A stretch of 9,848 bases of DNA, from positions 1 through 9,848 of the forward strand of contig JAQUPC010000079.1 of NCBI GenBank assembly GCA_028716765.1, read 5' to 3'. Source of the stretch: Alphaproteobacteria bacterium. Lineage in GTDB: Bacteria; Pseudomonadota; Alphaproteobacteria; UBA9219. Both the position numbers and the translations under genes were made by a program. Below the pieces are notes generated by a model, which saw only the letters and a program-made list of their open reading frames with translations, ran no database searches and was not told where the DNA came from. The first letter of the stretch is position 1, and every line of letters starts with the position of its first letter. This document shows positions 1-6,300 of this stretch, one piece after another.

Positions 1-175
1 GCACCTTTTGCAGGGCCAAAAGGACGAGGAAGTTCCGTGGCAATTCGCCCTCAAGCTTGCCGGGCATATCGAAAGCCCCTCGGTGCGGTTGACGTTGGTT
101 AAGGACGCCGGCCACCGCCTCAGCCGCCCGGAGGATTTAGGGCTGTTGTGGCGGGTTGTGGAGGAAATGGGGTGA
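1..175 (+). CDS. alpha/beta hydrolase, C-terminal fragment
   Basis: This is the 3' end of a gene that starts before the window; the reading frame begins at base 2 and ends with TGA at 173-175, leaving about 57 residues. The visible protein reads LLQGQKDEEVPWQFALKLA near its start, then LTLVKDAGHRLSRPEDL. In alpha/beta hydrolases of the ABHD10 / dienelactone-hydrolase-like type, an Asp in the 'G-x-x-D-E-x-V-P-W' loop is the catalytic acid and the His of 'GHRLSRP' is the catalytic base, and both are present here. The nucleophile serine lies outside the window, so the substrate cannot be judged; small ester or thioester hydrolysis is typical. The ending is normal for the family, so the gene is cut only by the window edge. 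The family assignment is strong and the exact function is unknown. Confidence 0.8.
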   Translation, partial: HLLQGQKDEEVPWQFALKLAGHIESPSVRLTLVKDAGHRLSRPEDLGLLWRVVEEMG

Positions 176-211
176 AATTAGGGGCAGTTCTGTTGTCTCC
201 TAACCCCCCGC

Positions 212-316
212 GTCATCCCCGTGAAAACGGGGATCCAGCGGCGAGCGTCTGCGAGCCGTATGACTCATATGCCGCATAGACATGCGGTGCTGGATCCCCG
301 TTTTCACGGGGATGAC
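212..316. repeat. inverted pair of REP-like palindromes
   Basis: Bases 212-239 and 289-316 are perfect 28-bp inverted copies of each other. Each arm also contains its own hairpin, CCCCGT-GAAA-ACGGGG. The 49-bp spacer holds a further small hairpin, CCGCAT-AGAC-ATGCGG (272-287). A pair of palindromic units in opposite orientation between genes is the layout of a REP doublet (BIME-like). The unit 'GTCATCCCCG...CGGGGATCCAG' resembles repeats that occur many times in proteobacterial genomes. It follows the hydrolase stop by 36 bp, so a transcript would fold into a long stem that could end transcription or protect the 3' end. No REP-associated transposase (RAYT) is visible in the window. Confidence 0.85.
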
Positions 317-409
317 ACGGTAGGACTAATTGCCAGTTCTTATCTTAAGAAGGGAAAAAGAGGGGTTTTAATTACGGCGGGGAAACGCTAAATCAATAGC
401 CTCTTATGT

Positions 410-433
410 AGAATGCGGAAGGGTGGCCGAGTG
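410..433 (+). repeat. partial copy of the tRNA-Ser 5' end
   Basis: These 24 bases are identical to 526-549, which are the seven bases before the downstream tRNA-Ser gene plus its first 17 bases (acceptor strand and start of the D-arm). Identity stops sharply at both ends (base 409 against 525, base 434 against 550). The copy has no anticodon, variable or T-arm, so it cannot make a tRNA. Together with the intact gene it forms a direct repeat around a 92-bp insert. Confidence 0.85.
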
Positions 434-525
434 CCCTGCGTGCATCTTGTCCTGCGAAGCCTTGGCGAAGCAGGAAGCACGCGAAATCCAGACTTCAACC
501 GCGAGGCGGCGCTCGTTGGTACTAA
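434..525. repeat. 92-bp palindromic insert between tRNA repeats
   Basis: The stretch lies exactly between the two 24-bp tRNA-derived direct repeats. Its left half folds into a stem: GCGTGC (438-443) pairs with GCACGC (477-482), and inside it TCCTGC (450-455) pairs with GCAGGA (470-475), with an asymmetric bulge and a loop containing GCCTTGGC. The right half (483-525) shows no clear structure. It codes for nothing convincing. It looks like a small palindromic mobile or repeat element that entered the 5' part of a tRNA gene or its duplicate, but the window holds no second copy to prove mobility. Confidence 0.5.
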
Positions 526-532
526 AGAATGC

Positions 533-625
533 GGAAGGGTGGCCGAGTGGTTGAAGGCGATCGCCTGGAAAGCGGTTATAGGGTGATGAGCCCTATCGTG
601 AGTTCGAATCTCATCCCTTCCGCCA
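533..625 (+). tRNA. tRNA-Ser (anticodon GGA)
   Basis: The sequence folds as a class II tRNA. The acceptor strands GGAAGGG (533-539) and CCCTTCC (615-621) pair over 7 bp, followed by discriminator G622 and an encoded CCA (623-625). The D-arm begins GCCGAG. The anticodon stem ATCGC/GCGGT encloses the loop CTGGAAA, giving anticodon GGA at 567-569, which reads UCC and UCU serine codons. The long variable arm TAGGG-TGATGAG-CCCTA marks a serine tRNA, and the T-loop is TTCGAAT. Nothing is missing, so this copy should be functional. It is preceded by a partial duplicate of its own 5' end and followed directly by a long palindrome. Confidence 0.97.
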
Positions 626-626
626 T

Positions 627-656
627 TAACAAAGGGGCCAATTGGCCCCTTTGTTA
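627..656. terminator. 30-bp perfect palindrome after tRNA-Ser
   Basis: Bases 627-641 and 642-656 are exact reverse complements with no spacer, with a core of GGGGCCAATTGGCCCC flanked by AACAAA/TTTGTT. It begins two bases after the tRNA's CCA. The RNA would form a very stable hairpin whose 3' strand ends in CCCCTTTGTTATT, a short interrupted U-rich tail. A factor-independent terminator for the tRNA transcript is the simplest reading, and because the palindrome is symmetric it could act in both directions. Confidence 0.7.
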
Positions 657-872
657 TTGGCGGATATGGAGGCAGTGAAGGGCAAGCCGAGTTCGACGAT
701 TTCGTTAGTGAAGCAAGCGCGAAGCGCGGCGCTGAACTTACGAAAGCGCCGCGCCGCAAGCCTCGCCGAAGCCCGCAGGGCGTAGGCGGGCGCAGCGAGC
801 ACATCTCATCCCCTAGCTAAGACCGAGTCAAGTTACGCTTCGGTTACACTTTAGAATGACGGGGGTTAACAA
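657..872. other. non-coding stretch with GC-rich stem-loops
   Basis: No gene is supportable between the tRNA terminator and the next start codon. Two strong inverted repeats stand out. GCGCGGCGCT (724-733) pairs perfectly with AGCGCCGCGC (745-754) across an 11-base loop, and GCCCGC (771-776) pairs with GCGGGC (786-791). The base composition is far richer in GC than the following gene. The 10 bases ATCTCATCCC at 803-812 repeat part of the tRNA 3' end (608-617), which could be chance. A TAGAAT at 852-857 is a possible -10 box for the gene at 873, but I find no convincing -35. Confidence 0.55.
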
Positions 873-1508
873 ATGGACGAGAGAGATCTTCAGCTAGCAC
901 AATCCGCCGTGTTGCTTGATAGGCAATATTTGTTAATTGAACGCATAGTAGCGACTCAAAATCATGTGCTAAAAAACTTCGAGCTAGCGATTGAAAATAA
1001 AGAACAGAATCTTATTCATGTGCTGGATGTTTACAATTATGTTTTTGCATTGATTGATCATTTGGAAAGATATCGCAAGATCGCGCTTTCATTTCCTAAA
1101 TTTAATAAAAGAAGTCTCGAATATAAATCCCTAATGAGTTCTACGGGTGAGCTTAGGGGTGTGAGAAATCAACTTCAACACATTAATAACGATATAGTGA
1201 ATGATTACACAGGACCTTTGTTGGGCATCGTATGTTGGGCGTCGGATTTGAAACAATTTATCGCTGCGTTTCATGATATTGGGAGGCAACGTTCTAGTCC
1301 GGGCCTTATTTTCGATACAGCCACGGGCAAATATACACAGGAATTTTGTTATATTTACAATGAAAAATATTACGATCTTAAGAAAGCGATCATGGGTGTG
1401 GAGGTTTTTAATCGATACATCAAGACTAAAATCAAGATTCAAATTGGTGGTAAAGATTATAATGCGTCGGAACACTTTGCCGCCCTTTGTGTGGGGTTTA
1501 AGCTTTAG
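873..1508 (+). CDS. orphan protein with HEPN-like R-N-x3-H motif
   Basis: This gene encodes 211 residues of unknown family. The protein is mostly helical in appearance and soluble, with no signal peptide or membrane segment. Residues 90-105 read STGELRGVRNQLQHIN, and R98-N99-x3-H103 fits the R-x4-6-H motif, often with N after R, of HEPN domains. HEPN domains are metal-independent RNases, or their degenerate relatives, found in toxin-antitoxin, abortive-infection and CRISPR effector proteins. The preceding helix 'VYNYVFALIDHLERYRKIA' (53-71) would suit the first part of such a four-helix bundle. The C-terminal part (about 140-211) is rich in Lys, Tyr and Ile. The gene is much more AT-rich than its neighbours, stands alone on its strand and follows a tRNA, which together suggest acquisition by transfer. 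The start has only a weak ribosome site (GGGGGTT, 861-867). The gene is likely real; the HEPN reading is tentative. Confidence 0.65.
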   Translation: MDERDLQLAQSAVLLDRQYLLIERIVATQNHVLKNFELAIENKEQNLIHVLDVYNYVFALIDHLERYRKIALSFPKFNKRSLEYKSLMSSTGELRGVRNQLQHINNDIVNDYTGPLLGIVCWASDLKQFIAAFHDIGRQRSSPGLIFDTATGKYTQEFCYIYNEKYYDLKKAIMGVEVFNRYIKTKIKIQIGGKDYNASEHFAALCVGFKL

Positions 1509-1768
1509 TCGGGTGCGCCACCAATTTCTGAATGACAGCAATAAAGGTGTTGTGGCCAGGTTGTATGGGCGTACTATATAAGCTTGATGATAATAATTGG
1601 ATGAATATGAAGTTGCGCGAGGGCAGGCTTCGAGCCGCGCAATGCGCGGCGAAAGCAATTTCTTTCCTTCCGTGCAATTCCGCTGCCCCCCCGGATAGAC
1701 TCGTCCATTCTTGTAATGTTAGCCTGCAACAAAGCCGCAACCATCATCGCCAAGAGGCAGCCAACCCC
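1509..1768. other. intergenic stretch with one strong hairpin
   Basis: This gap separates the AT-rich orphan from the epimerase gene. The epimerase frame stays open through most of it, but the translated stretch (Cys-, Arg- and Asn-rich) resembles nothing and is best treated as untranslated. A 7-bp stem GCCGCGC-AAT-GCGCGGC (1634-1650), followed by GAAAGCAATTTCTTTCC, could serve as a terminator for the upstream gene, although the U-tail is poor. Composition shifts from AT-rich to GC-rich across the gap, consistent with the edge of a transferred segment. Confidence 0.4.
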
Positions 1769-2740
1769 ATGAACCTCATCACAATCGAAAACGAACTTTT
1801 TCAATGCCGGATTGTTCCCGGCATCGGCGGTTCTATTTTTTCTTTCGATTGCAAGCTCGGCAACGGCCAGGCCCAGCCCATGCTGCGCCGCACGGCAATG
1901 GAAAATGCGAAAGGCGTTCTCGATTTTTCGTCGTGGCCTTTGGTGCCGTATTCCAATCGCATCAAATACGGCGCGTTCGAGTTCGAAGGCGTGAAATACA
2001 AGGCGGCCACGAACTACCTCGGCGCGCCGAATGGCATTCATGCGTCGCACGGGCAGGGATGGCAGTTTCCGTGGAGCATCGAAAGCGCGAATCAAAACCG
2101 ATGCACGTTGAGCTTCGCGTTCGATCCCGGACGCGAAGGCATGAAGGGTTTGTGGCCGTTCCCTTACGAGGCCCGCCAGCGTTTCGAGCTTTCGGAAAGC
2201 GGTCTTTTATACAAAATTTCTCTCACCAATACCGGCAAAACCAACATGCCCGCGGGGCTGGGCGCGCATCCCTACTTACCCAAAACACCGGGCACGACCC
2301 TGCAGGCGAAAGCCCCCAGTATTTGGGAAATCGACGATGAGGTGATTCCGGTCCGGCTCGTTCCCGTGCCGCCCGAATACGATTTTTCAAGCCCGAAGGC
2401 GCTGGACGACGCGCGCCTCGATAGCTGTTTCGCGGGCTACGGCGGGATCATGCAGGTGGTGTGGCCGGAACGGCCCGCCGCCCTCAATCTGGAATCCTCG
2501 CCGAACCTCGGCCATTTCGTCGTTTACACGCCGCAAGGCGAAAACTTTTTCTGCGCCGAACCGGTCAGCCACAAACCCGACGCCGTCAACGACAAGGACT
2601 GGAAAGACAACGGCCTTATCGTTTTGACGCCGGGAAAAATGGAAGCGGCGTGGTACAAATACGAAGCCTTGCGCATGCCGGACGCGCCTCAAACTCTGTC
2701 GCGGTTGAGGCCCTGGGCGCCGCTTCATTTTGGCGGTTAG
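1769..2740 (+). CDS. aldose 1-epimerase, YphB-like
   Basis: The product, 323 residues, should interconvert alpha and beta anomers of an aldose in the cytoplasm (galactose-mutarotase superfamily). The family's active-site landmarks appear in order: SNRI with N63 and R64, HASHGQGW with H94, GAHPYL with H167 as the catalytic acid, and CAEPVSHKPDAVN with E264 as the catalytic base. The HG-x-GW-x-x-PW spacing and the short N-terminus fit the E. coli YphB type better than classical GalM. I chose the ATG at 1769 because the homologous domain begins at once (NLITIENELFQCRIVPGIGG) and AGAGG lies at 1754-1758. Using an ATG further upstream would add about 79 residues without family likeness. No sugar operon surrounds it, so the substrate is not indicated. 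Confidence 0.92.
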   Translation: MNLITIENELFQCRIVPGIGGSIFSFDCKLGNGQAQPMLRRTAMENAKGVLDFSSWPLVPYSNRIKYGAFEFEGVKYKAATNYLGAPNGIHASHGQGWQFPWSIESANQNRCTLSFAFDPGREGMKGLWPFPYEARQRFELSESGLLYKISLTNTGKTNMPAGLGAHPYLPKTPGTTLQAKAPSIWEIDDEVIPVRLVPVPPEYDFSSPKALDDARLDSCFAGYGGIMQVVWPERPAALNLESSPNLGHFVVYTPQGENFFCAEPVSHKPDAVNDKDWKDNGLIVLTPGKMEAAWYKYEALRMPDAPQTLSRLRPWAPLHFGG

Positions 2741-2796
2741 AGCGTGATGCGTTTGCGTTGAATCCCTCTTCCGCAAGGGGAGGGTGATTTGGTTAT

Positions 2797-3108
2797 CTAA
2801 GCCGCTTCCGTCCTTCTCTCGATGTTCGTTGCGCGGGCACGATGCCGGGCGGCCGGTTTCCTGTCGAAAAGCTCTTCGGCATCCCGCAAAATAGCATAGA
2901 GGTAGGAAACCTTGTTGTTCGCGTCCGCGCCGTGCCAGCCCTGACCGTGCTCGTCGTCCTCGAGCTTTTCGACGGCAGCCAGAATTTCGCTCGCGGTCGC
3001 GTTGGCATCGCGAAGGGCCATGACAATCTCGTCGTCGACAAAGCCGAGGATCGAGCGGATGTCGTGTCCCGTCGCCGCCTGCTTCATTTTAAAAACGCGC
3101 CACTTCAT
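2797..3108 (-). CDS. small orphan protein, 103 residues
   Basis: The product is a short, soluble, charged protein that I do not recognise. It begins MKWRVFKMKQAATGHDIRSI. Its middle (about 17-55) looks like two helices, FVDDEIVMALRDANATASEIL and AAVEKLEDDEH, and a third helix (67-82) ends before a basic, probably disordered tail rich in Arg and Ala. There is no signal peptide, membrane segment or metal-binding cluster. The start is well supported by AAAGGAGG six bases before the ATG, one of the best ribosome sites in the window. The frame stays open upstream to 3348, but that extension lacks a ribosome site and reads as non-coding. The gene converges with the epimerase gene across 56 bp and appears monocistronic. 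Confidence 0.7.
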   Translation of the reverse strand: MKWRVFKMKQAATGHDIRSILGFVDDEIVMALRDANATASEILAAVEKLEDDEHGQGWHGADANNKVSYLYAILRDAEELFDRKPAARHRARATNIERRTEAA

Positions 3109-3618
3109 GATGCCTCCTTTCTTCCGTCTTCGTTGGTTGTCGGTTGCATCGTGTTTTTCAAAACGGACGACAAATCCGGCGAAAATACGGCGGTTTGGAA
3201 ATAATTTCGGGGCAGATAGATTGGGGGAGAAATGGATTGAAAAAAAAGAATCTTTTTTTCCGCTGCCGGTTCGGGAAGGTGCGATAGTTGCGCCGATTCT
3301 CTCCGGAGGTTCCTTTTCTTGCGTAAAGAATAACAGACGAAGAGCCAAAAGTGATTGATGCCCGTCAAGGATGCCCGTTATTCACAGCGGGTCCGGCCGC
3401 CGCAAAAATCCCCGAAACCGCGCATCAAAAAACATCATCGTGTGGCGGCGATGCTGTCCGCGGACTATATCTTCGAACGGCGCGAATTTTGATGGCCAAA
3501 TAATGGCAAGGATATCCACAGAAATATTTCGGCCTTGATCGGCGCACGCGAATTGCGTCTTATTCAGGGAAGGCGCGCCAGACAAAACGGCCTTTAGAGA
3601 AGAACGGGAGAAGCGGTC
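3109..3618. other. 510-bp intergenic region, no convincing gene
   Basis: This is the divergent spacer between the small orphan gene (minus) and the nitroreductase gene (plus), so promoters for both must lie here, though I cannot assign -35/-10 pairs with confidence. It contains an A/T-only palindrome at 3241-3259 (AAAAAAAGA-A-TCTTTTTTT) just after a purine-rich stretch. A 44-codon open frame at 3358-3492 has a very basic product but no ribosome site, and I do not accept it as a gene. No repeat, RNA gene or decayed coding sequence is recognisable. Confidence 0.5.
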
Positions 3619-4206
3619 ATGGATCAATCCGGAAATGAAGCGGACGTTATGGACGTCATCACCAGGCGGCGAGCCGTGCGCGCCTACACGCCGCGAAAGA
3701 TTGATTCCGATACGGTCCGGAAATTGCTGGCCGCCGCCGTTTATGCGCCGACGGCTTTTCACGAAGAACCATGGGCCTTCGCCGTCATTCAGGACCCGGC
3801 GGTGCTGAAGCGCTTGTCGGCCACAGCGCGTGAGGCCATGACAAAGGAAGCGGCCACGCTTCCTCCCGAAAAGGCGGAAAGGTTGCTCAAGCGCTTTGCC
3901 GATCCGGCTTTCAACGTGTTTTACAACGCGGGCACTCTCATCGCCATTTACGGCAAACCGAAAGGGCCGTTCGTCATGGCGGATTGCTGGCTGGCGGCGG
4001 AAAATTTGATGCTGGCGGCCAGCGCCCTGGGCCTCGGTACGTGCGTGATCGGCCTCGCGATTCAGGCCCTCAACGCGCCGGAGTGGAAGGCTGAACTTGG
4101 CATTCCGGCGGACCTGACGGCCATCGCGCCCATTATCGTAGGCGAAGCCGACGGCGAAACACCCCGTCAATCCCGCAAGGAACCCGAGATTCTTTACTGG
4201 AAGTAG
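3619..4206 (+). CDS. nitroreductase-family flavoprotein
   Basis: The 195-residue product belongs to the FMN-dependent nitroreductase superfamily, dimeric cytoplasmic enzymes that pass electrons from NAD(P)H to nitro-aromatics, quinones or other acceptors. Landmarks are the N-terminal TRRRAVRAYTPRKI (15-28), whose arginines bind the FMN phosphate; PTAFHEEPWAF (44-54), matching the family's P-[ST]-x-x-N-x-Q-P-W segment; GLGTCVIG (138-145); and PIIVGEADGETP followed by RKEPEIL near the C-terminus. The usual Asn-x-Gln pair is His-Glu-Glu here, so substrate handling may differ. The ATG at 3619 has GGGAG at 3606-3610; an internal ATG at 3649 would also give a complete domain. The gene ends 12 bp from the trpA stop on the other strand, and there is no functional link to tryptophan synthesis in the sequence. 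Confidence 0.9.
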   Translation: MDQSGNEADVMDVITRRRAVRAYTPRKIDSDTVRKLLAAAVYAPTAFHEEPWAFAVIQDPAVLKRLSATAREAMTKEAATLPPEKAERLLKRFADPAFNVFYNAGTLIAIYGKPKGPFVMADCWLAAENLMLAASALGLGTCVIGLAIQALNAPEWKAELGIPADLTAIAPIIVGEADGETPRQSRKEPEILYWK

Positions 4207-4218
4207 AAACAGGAAACC

Positions 4219-4986
4219 CTATTTCCTCAACTCCTTCAAAAACCGTCCGGCCGCCTCGATGCCTTCTTCCTGCTGAAGCGTGAGGAGTTTCGTGCCGATG
4301 ACGGCGATGTCGGCATGCCCGGTGATGGCGTCGACGTCGGCTTTTTCCTGTATGCCGAAGCCGAGGGCGAGCGGCAGGTTCGTCACGCTCCGGAACCGAG
4401 CAATAAGATCGTTCAGCGACTGATCGACCTTCGTCTTCAGGCCCGTCACGCCCTTGCGGCCCACGCAGTACACCATGCCCTTGCAATAATGCGCGACGGT
4501 TTTCAGCCGCTCCAGCGTGCTGGTCGGCGTGAAGATGAAAATCGGGGCGACGCCTTCCTTGTTGCATGCGTCGATGTAGTCCGCGCCTTCTTCGGGCGGC
4601 AGGTCGGGAACGATCAGGCCCTGTATTCCCGCCGCCTTTGCCTTCGCGACGAACGCGCCGGTGCCGTGCGCGAAGAGGATGTTGTAATAGGTCATGAAAA
4701 CGAAAATCGCCCCGGGATGCGCCGCGCTAACCTCTTTGGCGAACGCAAGGCATTGCGGCGTGCTCGTGCCGTTTTTCAACGCTTCGTCGTTGGCCTTGAG
4801 GATGACGGGGCCGTCCGACATGGGCTCGGAAAACGGGATTTGCATTTCGATGATCTCGGCGCCCGCGCCGGTCATCGCCGCGATCATCTTGCGGTTGGCG
4901 TCGAACGAGGGATAGCCAAGCACCAGATGCGGCATCAACAGGATGTCTTTCTTCGCCCGCAAGGCGCGGATTTTATCTTCCAGCAC
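4219..4986 (-). CDS. trpA: tryptophan synthase alpha subunit
   Basis: TrpA is the alpha subunit of the alpha2-beta2 synthase. It cleaves indole-3-glycerol phosphate to indole and glyceraldehyde 3-phosphate and passes indole through a tunnel to TrpB. The 255-residue product keeps the catalytic Glu (E47 in EMQIPFSEPMSDGP) and Asp (D58), and has GLIVPDLPPEE (123-133), the flexible loop ending GRKGVTG (176-182) and ALGFGIQ (207-213). The start is a GTG at 4986 inside the trpB end, preceded by GGGAGAGG; the two genes overlap by 14 bp, implying coupled translation. Several positions differ from the common alphaproteobacterial TrpA: HLVLGYPS for the usual YLTAGDP, EMQIPFSEP for ELGIPFSDP and IFIFTPTS for the usual LVAPTT. 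It is therefore a divergent subfamily member, but nothing essential is lost. Confidence 0.96.
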   Translation of the reverse strand: MLEDKIRALRAKKDILLMPHLVLGYPSFDANRKMIAAMTGAGAEIIEMQIPFSEPMSDGPVILKANDEALKNGTSTPQCLAFAKEVSAAHPGAIFVFMTYYNILFAHGTGAFVAKAKAAGIQGLIVPDLPPEEGADYIDACNKEGVAPIFIFTPTSTLERLKTVAHYCKGMVYCVGRKGVTGLKTKVDQSLNDLIARFRSVTNLPLALGFGIQEKADVDAITGHADIAVIGTKLLTLQQEEGIEAAGRFLKELRK

Positions 4987-6214
4987 GGTAGGCCTCTCCC
5001 TTTTCCATAATAAACTTTTCCCATTCTTCGTCCTTGAGGGCTTCAGCGATGATGAAGATGTCCTTGTCGCCGCGCCCCGACTGGTTGACGACGACAACGT
5101 CGTCCTTCTTCATTTTCGGCGCTTCCTTGATGGCCTGCGCGAACGCATGCGCGGACTCCAGCGCCGGAATGATGCCTTCCTTGCGGATCGTCAGGCGCAC
5201 GGCCTCGACAACTTCGTCGTCCGTCGCCGCCTCGAAGCGCACGCGCTTTTCGTCTTTCAGGTTGGCGAGAATGGGCGAAACGCCGATGTAGTCCAGCCCG
5301 GCGGAGATGGAATGCGTTTCGTGCATTTGCCCTTCGCCGTCCTGCACGAAAACGGTCTTCATGCCCTGCGCGACCCCGGTTTTCCCTTCTTTCGACGTCA
5401 GGCGTGCGGCATGCTTGCCGGAATCGAGCCCGAGGCCTCCCGCCTCGACGCCGACCAGTTCGACGCCGGAGTCTTCGAAAAAGCCGGCAAAAATTCCGAG
5501 CGCGTTCGACCCGCCGCCGACGCAGGCGTAAACCCGCGCGGGCAGCTTTCCGGCAACGGCCACGACCTGTTTCCGGGCCTCCATGCCGACGATGGACTGA
5601 AACCATGAAACCATTTCGGGAAACGGATGCGGCCCGCACGCCGTGCCTAAAACATAGTGCGTCGTGTCCATGCTGTAGATCCAGTCGCGGAAAGCGGCGT
5701 TGATGGCGTCCTTAAGCGTCTTCGTGCCGTCCTTGACGACGTTGACCTTCGCGCCCAGCCGTTCCATCCAGAACACGTTGGGCCTTTGCCGCCTGACGTC
5801 GACCTCGCCCATGTAAATTTCGCATTCGAAGCCGAACTTCGCCGCCATTGTGGCGCACGCCACGCCGTGCTGGCCCGCGCCCGTTTCGGCGATGACGCGC
5901 TTTTTGCCCATGCGTTGCGTCAATAGGCCCTGGCCCATAACGTTGTTGATCTTGTGCGCGCCCGTGTGGTTCAGGTCCTCGCGCTTGATATAGATCTGCG
6001 CGCCGCCGAGAAGAGCGGAAAGGTTTTTGGCGTACGTCAAAGGTGTCGGGCGGCAGGAATAGGAGGACATCAGGTCTTCGTATTCCTTCCAGAACAGCGG
6101 ATCGCTTTTGGCTTTTTGAAAATGGGCGATAAGCTCGTCGAAATTCGTTTGCAGGATTTCGGGGATGAACATCCCCCCGAACTGCCCGTAATAACCCCTG
6201 TTGGCGTTTTCCAT
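4973..6214 (-). CDS. trpB: tryptophan synthase beta subunit
   Basis: TrpB condenses indole with serine to make tryptophan using pyridoxal phosphate. The 413-residue product has normal length. The PLP lysine is K88 in HTGAHKINN, the catalytic Glu is E110 in ETGAGQHG, the phosphate-binding loop is GGGSNA (233-238), and NQSGRGDKD (377-385) holds the serine that contacts the pyridine nitrogen. The start RGYYGQFGGMFIPE is typical of TrpB1 rather than the TrpB2 stand-alone type. SAGLDYIGVSP (304-314) replaces the usual SAGLDYPGVGP, matching the divergent character of its TrpA partner. The ATG at 6214 follows GAGG by about eight bases. trpB is first in the operon; no trpF lies upstream and no accD or folC downstream, unlike the common alphaproteobacterial trpFBA cluster. 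Confidence 0.98.
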   Translation of the reverse strand: MENANRGYYGQFGGMFIPEILQTNFDELIAHFQKAKSDPLFWKEYEDLMSSYSCRPTPLTYAKNLSALLGGAQIYIKREDLNHTGAHKINNVMGQGLLTQRMGKKRVIAETGAGQHGVACATMAAKFGFECEIYMGEVDVRRQRPNVFWMERLGAKVNVVKDGTKTLKDAINAAFRDWIYSMDTTHYVLGTACGPHPFPEMVSWFQSIVGMEARKQVVAVAGKLPARVYACVGGGSNALGIFAGFFEDSGVELVGVEAGGLGLDSGKHAARLTSKEGKTGVAQGMKTVFVQDGEGQMHETHSISAGLDYIGVSPILANLKDEKRVRFEAATDDEVVEAVRLTIRKEGIIPALESAHAFAQAIKEAPKMKKDDVVVVNQSGRGDKDIFIIAEALKDEEWEKFIMEKGEAYRAGR

Positions 6215-6300
6215 AACCGGCCTCGTTAAATTTCCAGAGCGTTTTGTCTAACAGCTTGCGGGGGAAAAGGGAAACGTGAGCGAAGCCTTGTTTATTAACC

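Noticed and set aside
388..804. Long open frame on the minus strand, 138 codons.
   Set aside because: It runs antisense through the tRNA-Ser gene and its palindromes; the DEIRTHD-type translation is the well-known false protein from the opposite strand of serine tRNA genes.
803..812. Ten bases matching the tRNA-Ser 3' end, as a possible attachment-site half.
   Set aside because: The match is too short, stops before the acceptor end and no integrase is near; chance is a sufficient explanation.
1131..1658. Open frame on the minus strand, 175 codons, opposite the HEPN-like gene.
   Set aside because: Its translation is low-complexity in look and has no ribosome site; the plus-strand frame has the more protein-like composition and a coherent helical pattern.
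1532..1768. N-terminal extension of the aldose epimerase by 79 residues.
   Set aside because: The extension has no family likeness, lies in a hairpin-bearing spacer, and the conserved domain starts at the ATG at 1769.
3358..3492. Small plus-strand frame of 44 codons with a very basic product.
   Set aside because: There is no ribosome site and no recognised motif, and short basic frames are common in GC-rich spacers; not accepted without homologues.
3510..3520. DnaA-box-like ATATCCACA.
   Set aside because: A single imperfect match with no clustered boxes or origin features.
3382..4170. Long minus-strand frame, 262 codons, over the nitroreductase gene.
   Set aside because: It is an antisense shadow of a clearly identified gene in GC-rich DNA.
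4211..4227. Hairpin AGGAAA-CCCTA-TTTCCT between the convergent nitroreductase and trpA genes.
   Set aside because: The stem is short, low in GC and lacks a T-tract, so it is too weak to call as a terminator.
4315..5010. Plus-strand frames over trpA and trpB.
   Set aside because: They are antisense shadows; both tryptophan synthase genes have complete active-site motifs on the minus strand.
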